Origin: an uncultured Collinsella sp.
Lineage (GTDB): Bacteria; Actinomycetota; Coriobacteriia; Coriobacteriales; Coriobacteriaceae
Reading direction: 5' to 3'
DNA: 64,000 nucleotides
Assembly: GCA_900540905.1 (NCBI GenBank)
Contig: UQHR01000003.1
Coordinates: 1 to 64,000, forward strand
Within the stretch, counting starts at the first letter, position 1. Every line of letters starts with the position of its first letter. Shown here in pieces: positions 19,583 through 28,368 of the stretch. The notes under the pieces are model-generated. The model was not told the origin of the DNA. It saw nothing but the letters and a program-made list of their open reading frames with translations, and ran no database searches. A program made the translations under genes and the position numbers.

Positions 19583-20017
19583 ATGGATACCAAGCAGCAA
19601 CTCGTCAATGCCCTCGCAGGCCTGGGCTCAACCATTACCGAAGCTATGGATGTCATCGAAGGCTTTGTTCCCTGCGGACATCCCGCCCTCACGGTATCGA
19701 ACGCACTCGTCGCGCTGGACGCTGACGATGATGCAGCTCTCGCCCAGCAGCTTGCGACCGTCGAGGGCTTTATCGACCACGTGAGCGAAAACCGCGGCGT
19801 GACCGCCTACCACGGCGTCGAGGTCGAGCTCGCGGGTCCCAAAGCCGATCTGCTCGCAGCAATCCGCGAGGTAGGCGCCCTTATGCAGACCGCAGGCGTC
19901 AAGAACACCCAGGTCAACGAGTGGGTCTACCGCAGCCTGGCAGCACTAAACGATTCCGACGAAAAGGCTGCCGAGCAGCTCGCAGAAAGTCCCGCCATCA
20001 AGGCCGAGCTTTTGTAA
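19583..20017 (+). CDS. Hypothetical 144-residue helical protein
   Basis: No family was recognised. The protein is soluble, acidic and alanine-rich, with no signal peptide or membrane segment. It seems mostly helical; the only cysteine is in FVPCGHPAL near residue 31. AAAGGA lies seven bases before the ATG. It is expressed alone, between ssrA and the convergent VapC-like gene, with a shared hairpin after it. Codon use is like the neighbours, so it is probably a native gene. Confidence 0.7.
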   Translation: MDTKQQLVNALAGLGSTITEAMDVIEGFVPCGHPALTVSNALVALDADDDAALAQQLATVEGFIDHVSENRGVTAYHGVEVELAGPKADLLAAIREVGALMQTAGVKNTQVNEWVYRSLAALNDSDEKAAEQLAESPAIKAELL

Positions 20018-20026
20018 ATAGCAGAC

Positions 20027-20063
20027 GCGGGTCCCTTGGCGCATCGTCGTCCAAGAGGCCCGC
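20027..20063. terminator. Hairpin between convergent genes
   Basis: An imperfect 13-bp stem (20027-20039 with 20051-20063, GCGGG...CCCGC outer pairs) lies between two converging stop codons. No strong T run is seen on either side. Confidence 0.5.
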
Positions 20064-20075
20064 AAACAGTTTGCG

Positions 20076-20591
20076 TCAACCGATAGCCGCGCGGGCGCGT
20101 TCGGCCAAAGCAAGAATCGGCATCATTTGACGCGGGGTCTTTGCTGCAAGATCGGCATGTTCGAGCAGCTTGCGATCGTTGGTCACCAAGTAATCGACCT
20201 GCGCGCGCTTGCACGCGGCGAGCACCAAGTTGTCTTCGTAATCGCGATGGAGCACTAAGTATTTGTCGGCCAGCCAAAGGTCCGACGCATCTGCACCCAC
20301 GGCCGTGGCGTTTTCGGTCATGTTCCGAACAAACGCCAACGTCGCATCGCCAATTGCACGGGCAGACGCCTCGTCGAGCACTCCCCCGCTGGCAAGAACG
20401 CTACGCTTCAGCTCGTGTTGGACAACGTACAGCACGTCCTTGACGATATTCACCGGAAAGAGCAGCAACGCCCCCGTCTCCGTCGCCTGCCCAATAAACG
20501 CACGCGCGGCAAGCGACTCGGCATGGTCGACGCAAAACGAATCGACCCATACGTTGGCGTCCACCATTATTTTGAGGGGAGCCCCACTCAC
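20076..20591 (-). CDS. PIN-domain ribonuclease, VapC-like toxin
   Basis: A 171-residue PIN-domain protein, the expected nuclease toxin of a type II module. Acidic PIN residues are visible: IMVDANVWVD (Asp11, Asp17), a central glutamate, and DNLVLAACKRAQVDYLVTNDRKLL near residues 125-148. The GTG start at 20591 overlaps the upstream gene's TGA (GTGA), giving coupled translation. It is longer than typical 130-residue VapC proteins because of an extra helix before the last acidic cluster. RNA target unknown. Confidence 0.8.
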   Translation of the reverse strand: MSGAPLKIMVDANVWVDSFCVDHAESLAARAFIGQATETGALLLFPVNIVKDVLYVVQHELKRSVLASGGVLDEASARAIGDATLAFVRNMTENATAVGADASDLWLADKYLVLHRDYEDNLVLAACKRAQVDYLVTNDRKLLEHADLAAKTPRQMMPILALAERARAAIG

Positions 20592-20941
20592 TGGATCATC
20601 CCCTTTTGGCGATAATGCTCATCCATGGCTTCGGAATAGATTGTGTCCCAACCGCGATCGTCGGATACGGGCGACACAGCGATGCCCAAGTCCGCGTAAA
20701 GCTGATCAGCCGCCGCCCAGGATGCGGCAAACGGAGAATCCAGCGCGGCACCCCGCTGCCGGTCGTTAACGGCCTCAAGGATTTCCTCACACGAACCGCC
20801 GCCCTGCGCAACCTTGGCCACGACTTTTTTAATAAGGTCGGGCAGCGTTCCACCCGAAAGCCGCAGCGCCTCCTCGGCACGGTTCTTGACTTGGCGATCC
20901 ACGCGAACGTTCACCTGCGCCATACTGCCAGCAACGCTCAT
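20588..20941 (-). CDS. Antitoxin with RHH-type N-terminus
   Basis: A 117-residue partner of the PIN protein. Residues 7-35 (MAQVNVRVDRQVKNRAEEAL...) resemble the RelB/DinJ or ribbon-helix-helix DNA-binding start; the C-terminal half should bind the toxin. The ATG at 20941 follows AAGGAG at ten bases. The gene lies first, overlaps the toxin by four bases, and has an inverted repeat across its promoter, as expected for autoregulation. Confidence 0.75.
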   Translation of the reverse strand: MSVAGSMAQVNVRVDRQVKNRAEEALRLSGGTLPDLIKKVVAKVAQGGGSCEEILEAVNDRQRGAALDSPFAASWAAADQLYADLGIAVSPVSDDRGWDTIYSEAMDEHYRQKGMIQ

Positions 20942-20962
20942 ATTGATCACGCTCCTTCCGCC

Positions 20963-21001
20963 TGCTATCACTGCTAGCACCACTATAAACAGCTGATAGC
21001 A
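20963..21001 (-). promoter_or_regulatory. Promoter with inverted repeat for the toxin-antitoxin operon
   Basis: TGCTATCA (20963-20970) and its complement TGATAGCA (20994-21001) flank a minus-strand TTATAGT box. The arrangement suits an autorepressed toxin-antitoxin promoter. The antitoxin as binding protein is inference. Confidence 0.5.
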
Positions 21002-21013
21002 CACGGTCAAACA

Positions 21014-21060
21014 CAAAAAAGCCTGCATCCGGACGACGGCAGTGCCGCCCGGGTGCAGGC
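21014..21060 (-). terminator. Rho-independent terminator of the metal ATPase operon
   Basis: A 12-bp stem (21021-21032 with 21049-21060, one mismatch) is followed on the minus strand by six T. It lies 20 bases after the ATPase stop. Confidence 0.9.
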
Positions 21061-21080
21061 CATAAACTCAAGCAAAAGTG

Positions 21081-23156
21081 TTAGCGTAGATAGGCCTTCG
21101 CGTTGCTCAGGCTGTAGGCGATCGTTGAGCCGTTGTGCAGCAGCGATGACGTCTGCGGGGTGATCATGCCGGTAATACCCAATGCCAACAGCGCCGAGTT
21201 GGTGAGCATCACCTTGGAATACGAACTCGTCAGACGGTCGATGAGCCCCTGGCTCATGCGGCGCAGGCGCACGATCGCGGCAAGATCCGTATCGGTCAGG
21301 ATGATGTCGGCGACCTCCTTGGCGATGTCGCTCCCGCCGCCCATGGCCAGCCCCACGTCGGCCAAACCGAGCGCCGGCGAATCGTTAACGCCGTCGCCCA
21401 CCATGGCAACGTGGCGCCCCTCGCGCTTAATCCGCTCCACATAGGCGTACTTGTCCTCGGGCAGCAGCTCGGCCTTAAACTCGTCGACACCCGCCTCGCG
21501 CGCAATGCGCTCGGCCGTGCGCTCCGAGTCGCCCGTGAGCATGACCACGTGCTTAACGCCCAACGCGTGCAAGTCGGCGATGGCCTCGCGGACCCCGGGC
21601 TTAAGCGGGTCCTCGATACCGAGCACACCGACGACCGTGCCGTCGACCGCCAGGTACAGCGGCGACAGGCCCTGCATCTGGGACTCGATTTGCTCCTTAA
21701 TGTCGGACTCGAGCTGCGCGCTCTCGTCCTCAAACACAAAGTGTGCCGAGCCGATGATGGCGCGACGTCCCTCGATGGACGAAGCGATGCCGTGCGCCAC
21801 AATATACTCGACAGCAGCGTGACGCTCGCGGTGCTCGAGCCCACGCTCGTGAGCAGCGTTGACCACGGCACGCGCCACCGGATGCGGGAAATGCTCCTCC
21901 AAGCAAGCGGAAAGGCGCAGGACCTCGTCCTCGCTCCAGCCATCGGTGGTGAGCACGCAGGCAAGACGTGGCTGCGCCTCGGTCAGCGTGCCGGTCTTAT
22001 CAAACACAATGGTATCGGCCTTGGCAAACGACTCAAAGTACTTCGCGCCCTTGACCATAACACCCATCTTGGCAGCATCGCTCATGGCGGTCATGACGGC
22101 GACGGAGCCCGTGAGCTTGAGTGCGCACGAGTAGTCGACCATCAGCGCCGCTGAGGTCTTGATGAGGCTGCGGGTGGTAAGCGCAACCAGGCCCGCAAGC
22201 AGGAAGTTCCACGGGACGATCTTATTGGCAAGGTCCTCCATATGCGACTGGCCCTCGGACTTGAGCGAGTCGGCCGTCTGCACGAGCGAGACGATCGAGC
22301 GGAGCTTGGTCTGAGCCGTATTGGCGCGCACGCGCACCAAGATGCTGCCGTCCTCCACGACGGTTCCGGCGAACACGTCGTCGCCCACGCTGCGCTCGAC
22401 GGCCAGCGGCTCGCCGGTCAGGGTCGCCTGGTTGACCATGGCGCTCCCCTGCTCAACCACACCGTCAATGCAGATGGACATGCCAGTGCGCACGGCGACC
22501 AGATCGCCGGGCTCAAGCTCGGTCGCGGCAACGCTCACCTCGGTGTCGCCGACGACCTTTTGCGCCTTGTCGGGCACATCGAGCAGAGAGTTGATGAGCT
22601 CGTTTTCGCTCATGGCGCGGGTGTAGTCCTCGAGCAGCTCGCCCACGTTGAGCAGGAACATTGTCTGGCCCGCGGTGTCGACATCACGCTTGACGAACGA
22701 AATGCCGATGGCCGAAGCGTCGAGCACAGGAACGGTCAGGCGCGGCTGCGCCAGCTCATGAAGGGCGGCGCGCAAAAATGCCATGTAACCGGCCACGACA
22801 AACACCGCACGCAGAGGCGTAGGCAGGAACCAGCGGCGCGCGTAGTGGGCACCGATAAGTGTGGCAAGATCCATGACGAGCTTGTGCTTGCGTGGCTCAA
22901 GCTGCATCACGTAACCCGTCTTTGTGTCGGCAATGGCCTGGGCATCGAGAGCGCCCAAGGCGTCGAGCACGCTCGCGCGGCGCGGCTCGTCGTACTCCAG
23001 CGCCATCTGGCCAATACGGCCATAAACGCGTACCTTGTGCACGCCGTCGATATCGCCGCTGAGCTTAAGAAGTGCATCGAGATCGCTCTCTGGCACAGGA
23101 CCCGCCAATTGAAGACGGGTCCTGCCGGGGATCTCGCTAATAACCGAGAATCTCAT
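21081..23156 (-). CDS. Heavy-metal P-type ATPase (P1B-like)
   Basis: A 691-residue membrane metal pump. In order: a short N-terminal HMA-like domain lacking the CxxC metal site (residues 1-80), transmembrane helices, actuator motif LTGEP, the membrane motif DYSCALKLTG instead of the CPC of copper pumps, the phosphorylated aspartate in FDKTGT, the HP motif (EEHFPHPVARAV) and the hinge GDGVND. The Ser-Cys motif resembles the CtpC-like group, suggesting zinc, manganese or similar; the ion is not settled by sequence. It lies 18 bases after a small DUF6110 membrane protein and is probably co-regulated with it. Confidence 0.88.
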   Translation of the reverse strand: MRFSVISEIPGRTRLQLAGPVPESDLDALLKLSGDIDGVHKVRVYGRIGQMALEYDEPRRASVLDALGALDAQAIADTKTGYVMQLEPRKHKLVMDLATLIGAHYARRWFLPTPLRAVFVVAGYMAFLRAALHELAQPRLTVPVLDASAIGISFVKRDVDTAGQTMFLLNVGELLEDYTRAMSENELINSLLDVPDKAQKVVGDTEVSVAATELEPGDLVAVRTGMSICIDGVVEQGSAMVNQATLTGEPLAVERSVGDDVFAGTVVEDGSILVRVRANTAQTKLRSIVSLVQTADSLKSEGQSHMEDLANKIVPWNFLLAGLVALTTRSLIKTSAALMVDYSCALKLTGSVAVMTAMSDAAKMGVMVKGAKYFESFAKADTIVFDKTGTLTEAQPRLACVLTTDGWSEDEVLRLSACLEEHFPHPVARAVVNAAHERGLEHRERHAAVEYIVAHGIASSIEGRRAIIGSAHFVFEDESAQLESDIKEQIESQMQGLSPLYLAVDGTVVGVLGIEDPLKPGVREAIADLHALGVKHVVMLTGDSERTAERIAREAGVDEFKAELLPEDKYAYVERIKREGRHVAMVGDGVNDSPALGLADVGLAMGGGSDIAKEVADIILTDTDLAAIVRLRRMSQGLIDRLTSSYSKVMLTNSALLALGITGMITPQTSSLLHNGSTIAYSLSNAKAYLR

Positions 23157-23174
23157 AGTTTGTGCCTGGGAGCG

Positions 23175-23420
23175 TTACTCGGCTGCCTCGTCAGCAGCGG
23201 CCTCGCTCTGGGTGATGTAGGCAGCCTCGGCAACCATGTCATCGACATTGGCCTTGGCTTGCTCGACCATGTCCTGGTAGCAGTTCTTGACGCGCATACC
23301 GCACGCGATGCCCTGCACGCAGGCGTTCTTTACCGGAGCGCTGGTGAGCAGCTTGATGCCGGCCGTACCAAGCAGAAAACCGCCACCGACAAGCAGGGTG
23401 TTAAACGTCGACTTCTTCAT
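23175..23420 (-). CDS. DUF6110-type small membrane partner of the metal ATPase
   Basis: An 81-residue protein with one N-terminal membrane segment (LLVGGGFLLGTAGIKLL), then a charged, alanine/glutamate-rich cytoplasmic helix. Three cysteines sit in a short stretch (CVQGIACGMRVKNC). Families DUF6110 and DUF1490 recur beside metal P-type ATPases; mycobacterial DUF1490 proteins (PacL) act as metal chaperones and scaffolds for their pumps. A similar role here is inferred. The ATG at 23420 follows GGGAGAAG. It is the first gene of the two-gene operon. Confidence 0.75.
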   Translation of the reverse strand: MKKSTFNTLLVGGGFLLGTAGIKLLTSAPVKNACVQGIACGMRVKNCYQDMVEQAKANVDDMVAEAAYITQSEAAADEAAE

Positions 23421-23501
23421 GTTGCTTCTCCCTTTTGCCGCACAAGCGCGGCATGGTGCCTTAGCACCCGAGTTCATTAGTTTGCTCGAGCACGCTTTTG
23501 A

Positions 23502-23529
23502 AAATAGTTTAGTATAACTATTTGGTCAA
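23502..23529 (-). promoter_or_regulatory. Promoter with palindromic operator for the metal ATPase operon
   Basis: On the minus strand TTGACC (23524-23529) and TATTTT are spaced by 17 bases. A perfect palindrome AAATAGTT-N6-AACTATTT (23502-23523) fills the spacer. This fits a repressor that blocks RNA polymerase; a metal sensor of the DtxR/MntR or ArsR type is a guess. Confidence 0.6.
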
Positions 23530-23570
23530 CAATGGCTAACTTTTTGGAAACTATGGGGATGAACTCAATA

Positions 23571-23595
23571 TGACAAAGGGATTGTCCCTTTGTCA
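23571..23595. terminator. Hairpin after the ABC transporter pair
   Basis: Perfect stem TGACAAAGGGA / TCCCTTTGTCA with a three-base loop, six bases after the stop codon of the second ABC gene. There is no T run. Confidence 0.6.
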
Positions 23596-23600
23596 CATTC

Positions 23601-25358
23601 CTACAGCTGCCAGGCAGCCGCTTCCTTTTGCAGCGCAACCATGCGGGCGAATTCTCCACCTGCCGCCTTGAGCTGCGCCGGAGTGCCCTGCTCGGCAACC
23701 ACACCATCCTTGAGTACAACGATTTTGTCGGCATTTTCCACCGTACGCATACGGTGGGCGATCACGATTACCGTCTTGCCTGCGAGCAGGCGGGAGAGCG
23801 CCTGCTGCACCACGGTCTCGTTCTCCACATCCAAACTCGCCGTCGCCTCGTCCAGCAACACGATCGGCGCGTCTTTGAGCAGCGCGCGGGCGATGGAGAT
23901 GCGCTGGCGCTCGCCGCCGGACAGCTTGGAGCCATTCTCGCCGATCATGGTGTCATAGCCCTGCGGCATGCGGCTCACAAACTCGTCGCAGTTGGCGGCA
24001 CGCGCGGCAGCAAGCACTTCCTCATCGGTGGCATCGCGACGTCCAAGACGGATGTTTCCCATCACCGTGTCGTCAAAGAGTAGCACGTCTTGGAACACAA
24101 TAGCGTAGTCGCGCAGCAGCACCTCGGGATCAACGCTCGCAACATCCACGCCACCCACGGTGACCGTGCCTTCGGTAGCATCCCAAAAGCGCGCGGCCAG
24201 GCGGCTCACCGTAGACTTACCGGAACCCGAAGGACCGACCAGTGCCGTGACCTCGCCTTCCTTGGCGGTAAAGCTCACATCGGTCAAAACCTTCTCGCCG
24301 GCGCGTCCGTCGCTGCCCGCACCATAGCCAAATGCCACGTGATCGAACACCACGTCATGACCCACGGGTTCAAACTGCTCGCTGCCCCGCGCCACGGGCT
24401 CCTCCATGATGGAGCGTATGCGCTTGGCCGACGACTCGGCGGCAAACAGCTCGGACATCAGCATCAGTGCCTGATCGAAGGGCGCATAGATGCGGCTCAC
24501 CATGAGCAGGAAGGCAAACATCACCAAAAAGTCGACCTGGCCGGAGGCGACCATCGCAGCGCCCGTGACCAACGTGGTGGCAATCCCCAGGCGCAGGATG
24601 GCAAAGGCGGAGTTGACCAAAAGCCCATTGGCGAGCTCGCCCTTGGTGGTCTCGCGCTCCTCGGCATCGATCACGGCGTTGAGCCCCTCAAGATAATGAG
24701 CCTCCTGGTTGGTGGCGCGGATCTCGCGCACGCAGTCGAGCGTCTCCTGGATCGCCTCGGTAACCTTGACCTTCTCGGCACGCACATGGTCGAACACCGG
24801 GGTCATGGGGCCGCGTGTCAGATACAGCACGGCAAAGGCCACGGGCACGCTCCAAAACGCCGCGATCGCCAGCTGCCAGCAAAAGAACAGCGACGCCACG
24901 AACACAATGGCGCTTGCGATGATGGCACCCCAAAGCTCTCCCAACACGTGGCTGTAGGCGTGCTCCATGGCCTGGACGTCGCCCATGATGGTCTCGGTTA
25001 AATCGGCCAGATCACGACAACCAAAAAACGACAGCGGCAGTTTGCGCAAGCGCTCGGCAATCTCCATACGCTGCTTGCCGCACTCCTCGTAAAAGATGCA
25101 GTAGGTGTAGTAATACTGCTGCCAGTTAGAGGCAAAGAGCAACACAAAAAAGACCAGGAGGCCGCCCACAATCGGCAGGGCATCCGGCAGGTCGGCGCCG
25201 ATGGCGAGATGTTCGACAAAACCGGCCATGACCGGGAACAATAAGCCCATGCCGGTCATGGTAATGAGATTAGTGAGCGTGGTCCAGAAAATGCCACGTT
25301 TTACGCCGGCGACGCCTTTATCGGATAGGAAATACTTCTTTTGGAATGAGGCGAACAT
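23601..25358 (-). CDS. ABC transporter, membrane-ATPase fusion, second subunit
   Basis: A 585-residue half-transporter: six membrane helices (about residues 20-310), then an ATPase domain with Walker A GPSGSGKST, signature LSGGERQ and Walker B IVLLDEATAS. Its start abuts the stop of the first subunit, so the two likely form a heterodimer. The fold is that of exporters, but the pair with a divergent AraC gene resembles YbtPQ/IrtAB siderophore importers. The substrate cannot be read from sequence; iron-siderophore uptake is the leading idea, with peptide or drug export the alternative. Confidence 0.82.
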   Translation of the reverse strand: MFASFQKKYFLSDKGVAGVKRGIFWTTLTNLITMTGMGLLFPVMAGFVEHLAIGADLPDALPIVGGLLVFFVLLFASNWQQYYYTYCIFYEECGKQRMEIAERLRKLPLSFFGCRDLADLTETIMGDVQAMEHAYSHVLGELWGAIIASAIVFVASLFFCWQLAIAAFWSVPVAFAVLYLTRGPMTPVFDHVRAEKVKVTEAIQETLDCVREIRATNQEAHYLEGLNAVIDAEERETTKGELANGLLVNSAFAILRLGIATTLVTGAAMVASGQVDFLVMFAFLLMVSRIYAPFDQALMLMSELFAAESSAKRIRSIMEEPVARGSEQFEPVGHDVVFDHVAFGYGAGSDGRAGEKVLTDVSFTAKEGEVTALVGPSGSGKSTVSRLAARFWDATEGTVTVGGVDVASVDPEVLLRDYAIVFQDVLLFDDTVMGNIRLGRRDATDEEVLAAARAANCDEFVSRMPQGYDTMIGENGSKLSGGERQRISIARALLKDAPIVLLDEATASLDVENETVVQQALSRLLAGKTVIVIAHRMRTVENADKIVVLKDGVVAEQGTPAQLKAAGGEFARMVALQKEAAAWQL

Positions 25359-27185
25359 TTAGGCCTCGCCTCCCTTCGCAACGGCGATATCTGCGGTCGC
25401 TGCAGTGATTTTCCAGCTCGCGGCCTGCTCGTATTCGGCCCACATCTTGGCATATAGACCCTTTTGGGACAGCAACTCGGCGTGGGTACCCGACTCCTGC
25501 ACGCTGCCCTGGTTGAGCACCACGATTTGGTCTGCACCCACTACAGTCGAGAGTCGGTGCGCAATCATAATGACCGTGCGACCCGCCGCCAGCTTGCTAA
25601 AGGCGCGTTGGATGAGTGCCTCGTTCTCGGGATCGGCAAACGCCGTGGCCTCATCGAGCACCACGATAGGCGCGTCTTTAAGGATCGCGCGGGCGAGTGC
25701 CACACGCTGGACCTCGCCGCCCGAAAGATATGCCCCGCCGGCACCGAGCATGGTATTGATGCCCTGTGGGAGCTTGGCCACAATGTCGTCGCACTGAGCT
25801 GCGGAGAGGGCCAAACGCACCTCGTCGTCAGTGGCCGTTGGCTTGGAGGCGCGCACGTTATCGGCAAGTGTTTGCCGGAACAGCTGGTTGGTCTGGAACA
25901 CGAAGGCGACCTGGTCCATAAGCTCGTGCGGATCCATATCGCGAACGTCCACACCGCCTACGAGCACTCGACCCGAGGAGACATCCCAAAAACGCGGAAT
26001 CAGGCTTGCGCAGGTTGACTTACCGCCACCCGAGGGACCCACCAGGGCGAGGGTGCTACCAGCGGGAACGCTGAAACTCACATGGCTAACGGCAGGTGCT
26101 TCGGCACCTTCGTACGTAAAGCTCACGTCCTCAAAGCGCACATCGCTACCGGCGGAGTGCTTGGGCTGGGCAGGCACGGAGAGCTGTTTGGAACCCATGA
26201 CGCTTCGAATACGAGCCAGCGAATCGGCACTCATCTGAGAGGCCTCGCCCACAAACATGAGCTTGGTCATGGCCGTCGGCACCACGGCCGAAAAAATCGC
26301 GTAAAACGTGAAGTTGGTCATAAAGCGTGCAAAGTCCGTCTCGCCCGGCGCCAACAGCAACGCCACGGGCAAAAGGAATGCCACAAGACCATTGAGCGCG
26401 GTAAGGTTGAGCACCTGTGGACCTCGGCAGAACGTGCCCGCATAGCTTTGCGCCATGTCGGCGTATTCGGCGATCGCATCGTGGAAGGCCTTAAAGGAGT
26501 AGACCGTCTGCTGGAATACCTTGACCACGGGGATACCGCGTACGTATTCGGTGCCGGTCTTGTTCATCTTGACCAGCGCGCCCATGTAGGCCTTCATAAA
26601 CTCGCCGCCCTTGCCGCCCATCATGGCGGCCATGGCGCCAAGCGAAACGACGACCGAGATAAGGCATGCCGCGCCCAAGCGCCAATCGAGGGCGAAAAGC
26701 AGCACGAGCAGACCTGCGACCATGGCGGTGGCGCCGGCGATATCGGGCAGCATGTGCGCGAGCAGTGTCTCGGTTGAGGCGGCGCATCCGTCTACGATAC
26801 GGCGCAGCTCACCGGTGGCGTGCGTGTCAAAGTAGCCGAGCGGCAGCTTAAGCAGATGCTCGCTCGTAGCCTTGCGGATATTGGACGCGCAACGAAACGC
26901 GGATAGGTGCGTGCACATGAGCCCCACGAAATAAGCTACGATGCTTGCCAGGGCAAAACCCACGGCCCACCAGCCATACATCGCGATATCGCAGGCTTCG
27001 CTCCAGTTAGGTGCCACGGCGATCAGATTGCGTGCGACAAGCCAAATGCACACGAACGGGCCAAAGCTCAGCAGCTGCGAGAGCGCCGAGAGCGCCATGC
27101 CCAAATACGTTAGGAATTTGCGGTCACCAGCATATGCAAGCAGCTCGCCGATACCGCCGCCTTCCTTTTTTGATTCCTTTGCCAT
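25359..27185 (-). CDS. ABC transporter, membrane-ATPase fusion, first subunit
   Basis: A 608-residue half-transporter with an N-terminal six-helix membrane domain and a C-terminal ATPase: Walker A GPSGGGKST, signature LSGGEVQR and Walker B VVLDEATAFADPENE. The ATAFADPENE continuation after Walker B is typical of the YbtQ/IrtB-like clade rather than of classical drug exporters (family knowledge). AAAGGAAT precedes the ATG at 27185. It is the first gene of the operon, diverging from an AraC-type regulator across 120 bases. Confidence 0.82.
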   Translation of the reverse strand: MAKESKKEGGGIGELLAYAGDRKFLTYLGMALSALSQLLSFGPFVCIWLVARNLIAVAPNWSEACDIAMYGWWAVGFALASIVAYFVGLMCTHLSAFRCASNIRKATSEHLLKLPLGYFDTHATGELRRIVDGCAASTETLLAHMLPDIAGATAMVAGLLVLLFALDWRLGAACLISVVVSLGAMAAMMGGKGGEFMKAYMGALVKMNKTGTEYVRGIPVVKVFQQTVYSFKAFHDAIAEYADMAQSYAGTFCRGPQVLNLTALNGLVAFLLPVALLLAPGETDFARFMTNFTFYAIFSAVVPTAMTKLMFVGEASQMSADSLARIRSVMGSKQLSVPAQPKHSAGSDVRFEDVSFTYEGAEAPAVSHVSFSVPAGSTLALVGPSGGGKSTCASLIPRFWDVSSGRVLVGGVDVRDMDPHELMDQVAFVFQTNQLFRQTLADNVRASKPTATDDEVRLALSAAQCDDIVAKLPQGINTMLGAGGAYLSGGEVQRVALARAILKDAPIVVLDEATAFADPENEALIQRAFSKLAAGRTVIMIAHRLSTVVGADQIVVLNQGSVQESGTHAELLSQKGLYAKMWAEYEQAASWKITAATADIAVAKGGEA

Positions 27186-27305
27186 GAGATTCCTTTCTAA
27201 CGGCTTGAGAGTTAATCATAACAAACTTATCATTGATATGTTAGCCAAGGCACACAATCGAGCCAGGCATGGACGTTTCCGCAAAGGAAGGGGACGCTTT
27301 CGAAA

Positions 27306-28304
27306 ATGCATCGGGCAGCGACCGACATAACCGAGCTCTACGCACCGCAATTTGAGCAGTTTGGCCTGGAGCTTACCGGCAAGGGCGCCGTCTTTACCGG
27401 CGAGGTGGCAAACGACCGGGCGCACGGCCGCGCATGGATCATGACTCTCTCCCCCACCTGCATCGTCATGGAGCATTTCATCACCCCGACGCACGATATG
27501 TGCCTGGCTGAATTCACACCCGAGCCATACGCCTGCGTGAGCGAGGTCAGCGCGCCCACACTTACATGCATGCCCGAGGCTGGTATAACGCCTGCGAACC
27601 TTAAACCCTTGCATGGACCGTGGCCAAACAATGCCGTTTGCAGCTTTATCCAAGATAACTGTGGCGAGGAATTAAGCCCGCTGCTTGCGGGGCGGCTCTA
27701 TCACTCGCGCTCGGTGCTCTTTTTGCCTGGATATTTTGACGAACTGGAGCACCGCTATCCCACCGAGTTCGCGGGAACCTTTGAGGCGTTTGCCGAGCCC
27801 TGGCAAGAGGAAGCGACGTCTGCCATCTGCCACACGCTGTGCCGGATTAACGAGGACCGCGCCCGCACCGTAGGCGGACACGTCTATATGCAGGGCATCG
27901 TGGAGACCATGGTCGCGGAGCTCGCCTGTTCGCGCGCGGCCCACAAGCAGGCGCGGCAGGCGGCAGACACACGCGTCAGCATAACCATTGCCGAAGAAGC
28001 AACGGCAATGATTGAGCGCGCGCTCGACACAGGCAGACGTGTGGGTATCAACGAGGTGGCCGAGAGGCTCTACACAAGCCGCTCCAAACTATGCGCCACC
28101 TTTAAGGCCCAAACTGGCGAGTCCCTGGGCGCCTACATGCGCAGGCGCCGTATGGAGCGAGCACAGGACCTTTTGGCCGATAGCGCGCTCACGATAGCGC
28201 AGGTGGCAGAGCGTCTAGGCTACCCTCAGCAGGCCGCCTTCGCCCAAGCCTTCAAACAACACACCGGCATGACACCCACGGCTTGGCGAAGCAAGCATCG
28301 CTAA
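27306..28304 (+). CDS. AraC-family transcriptional regulator
   Basis: A 332-residue regulator. The N-terminal 220 residues form a ligand domain rich in cysteine and histidine. The C-terminal 100 residues hold two helix-turn-helix motifs: INEVAERLYTSRSKLCATFKAQTG and TIAQVAERLGYPQQAAFAQAFKQHTG, ending TPTAWR. Divergent placement next to the ABC pair matches the YbtA/YbtPQ arrangement, where the AraC protein senses the imported siderophore. Activation of the ABC operon is inferred. GGAAGGGGA precedes the ATG at about ten bases. The 120-base intergenic region holds short inverted repeats (GTTAATCATAAC). Confidence 0.88.
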   Translation: MHRAATDITELYAPQFEQFGLELTGKGAVFTGEVANDRAHGRAWIMTLSPTCIVMEHFITPTHDMCLAEFTPEPYACVSEVSAPTLTCMPEAGITPANLKPLHGPWPNNAVCSFIQDNCGEELSPLLAGRLYHSRSVLFLPGYFDELEHRYPTEFAGTFEAFAEPWQEEATSAICHTLCRINEDRARTVGGHVYMQGIVETMVAELACSRAAHKQARQAADTRVSITIAEEATAMIERALDTGRRVGINEVAERLYTSRSKLCATFKAQTGESLGAYMRRRRMERAQDLLADSALTIAQVAERLGYPQQAAFAQAFKQHTGMTPTAWRSKHR

Positions 28305-28368
28305 GGCCCAAGCTCCCTGGCCGTAACGGAGCGATTAATTAGCCGCCGCCCGTCAGCTCACCCAGGAT

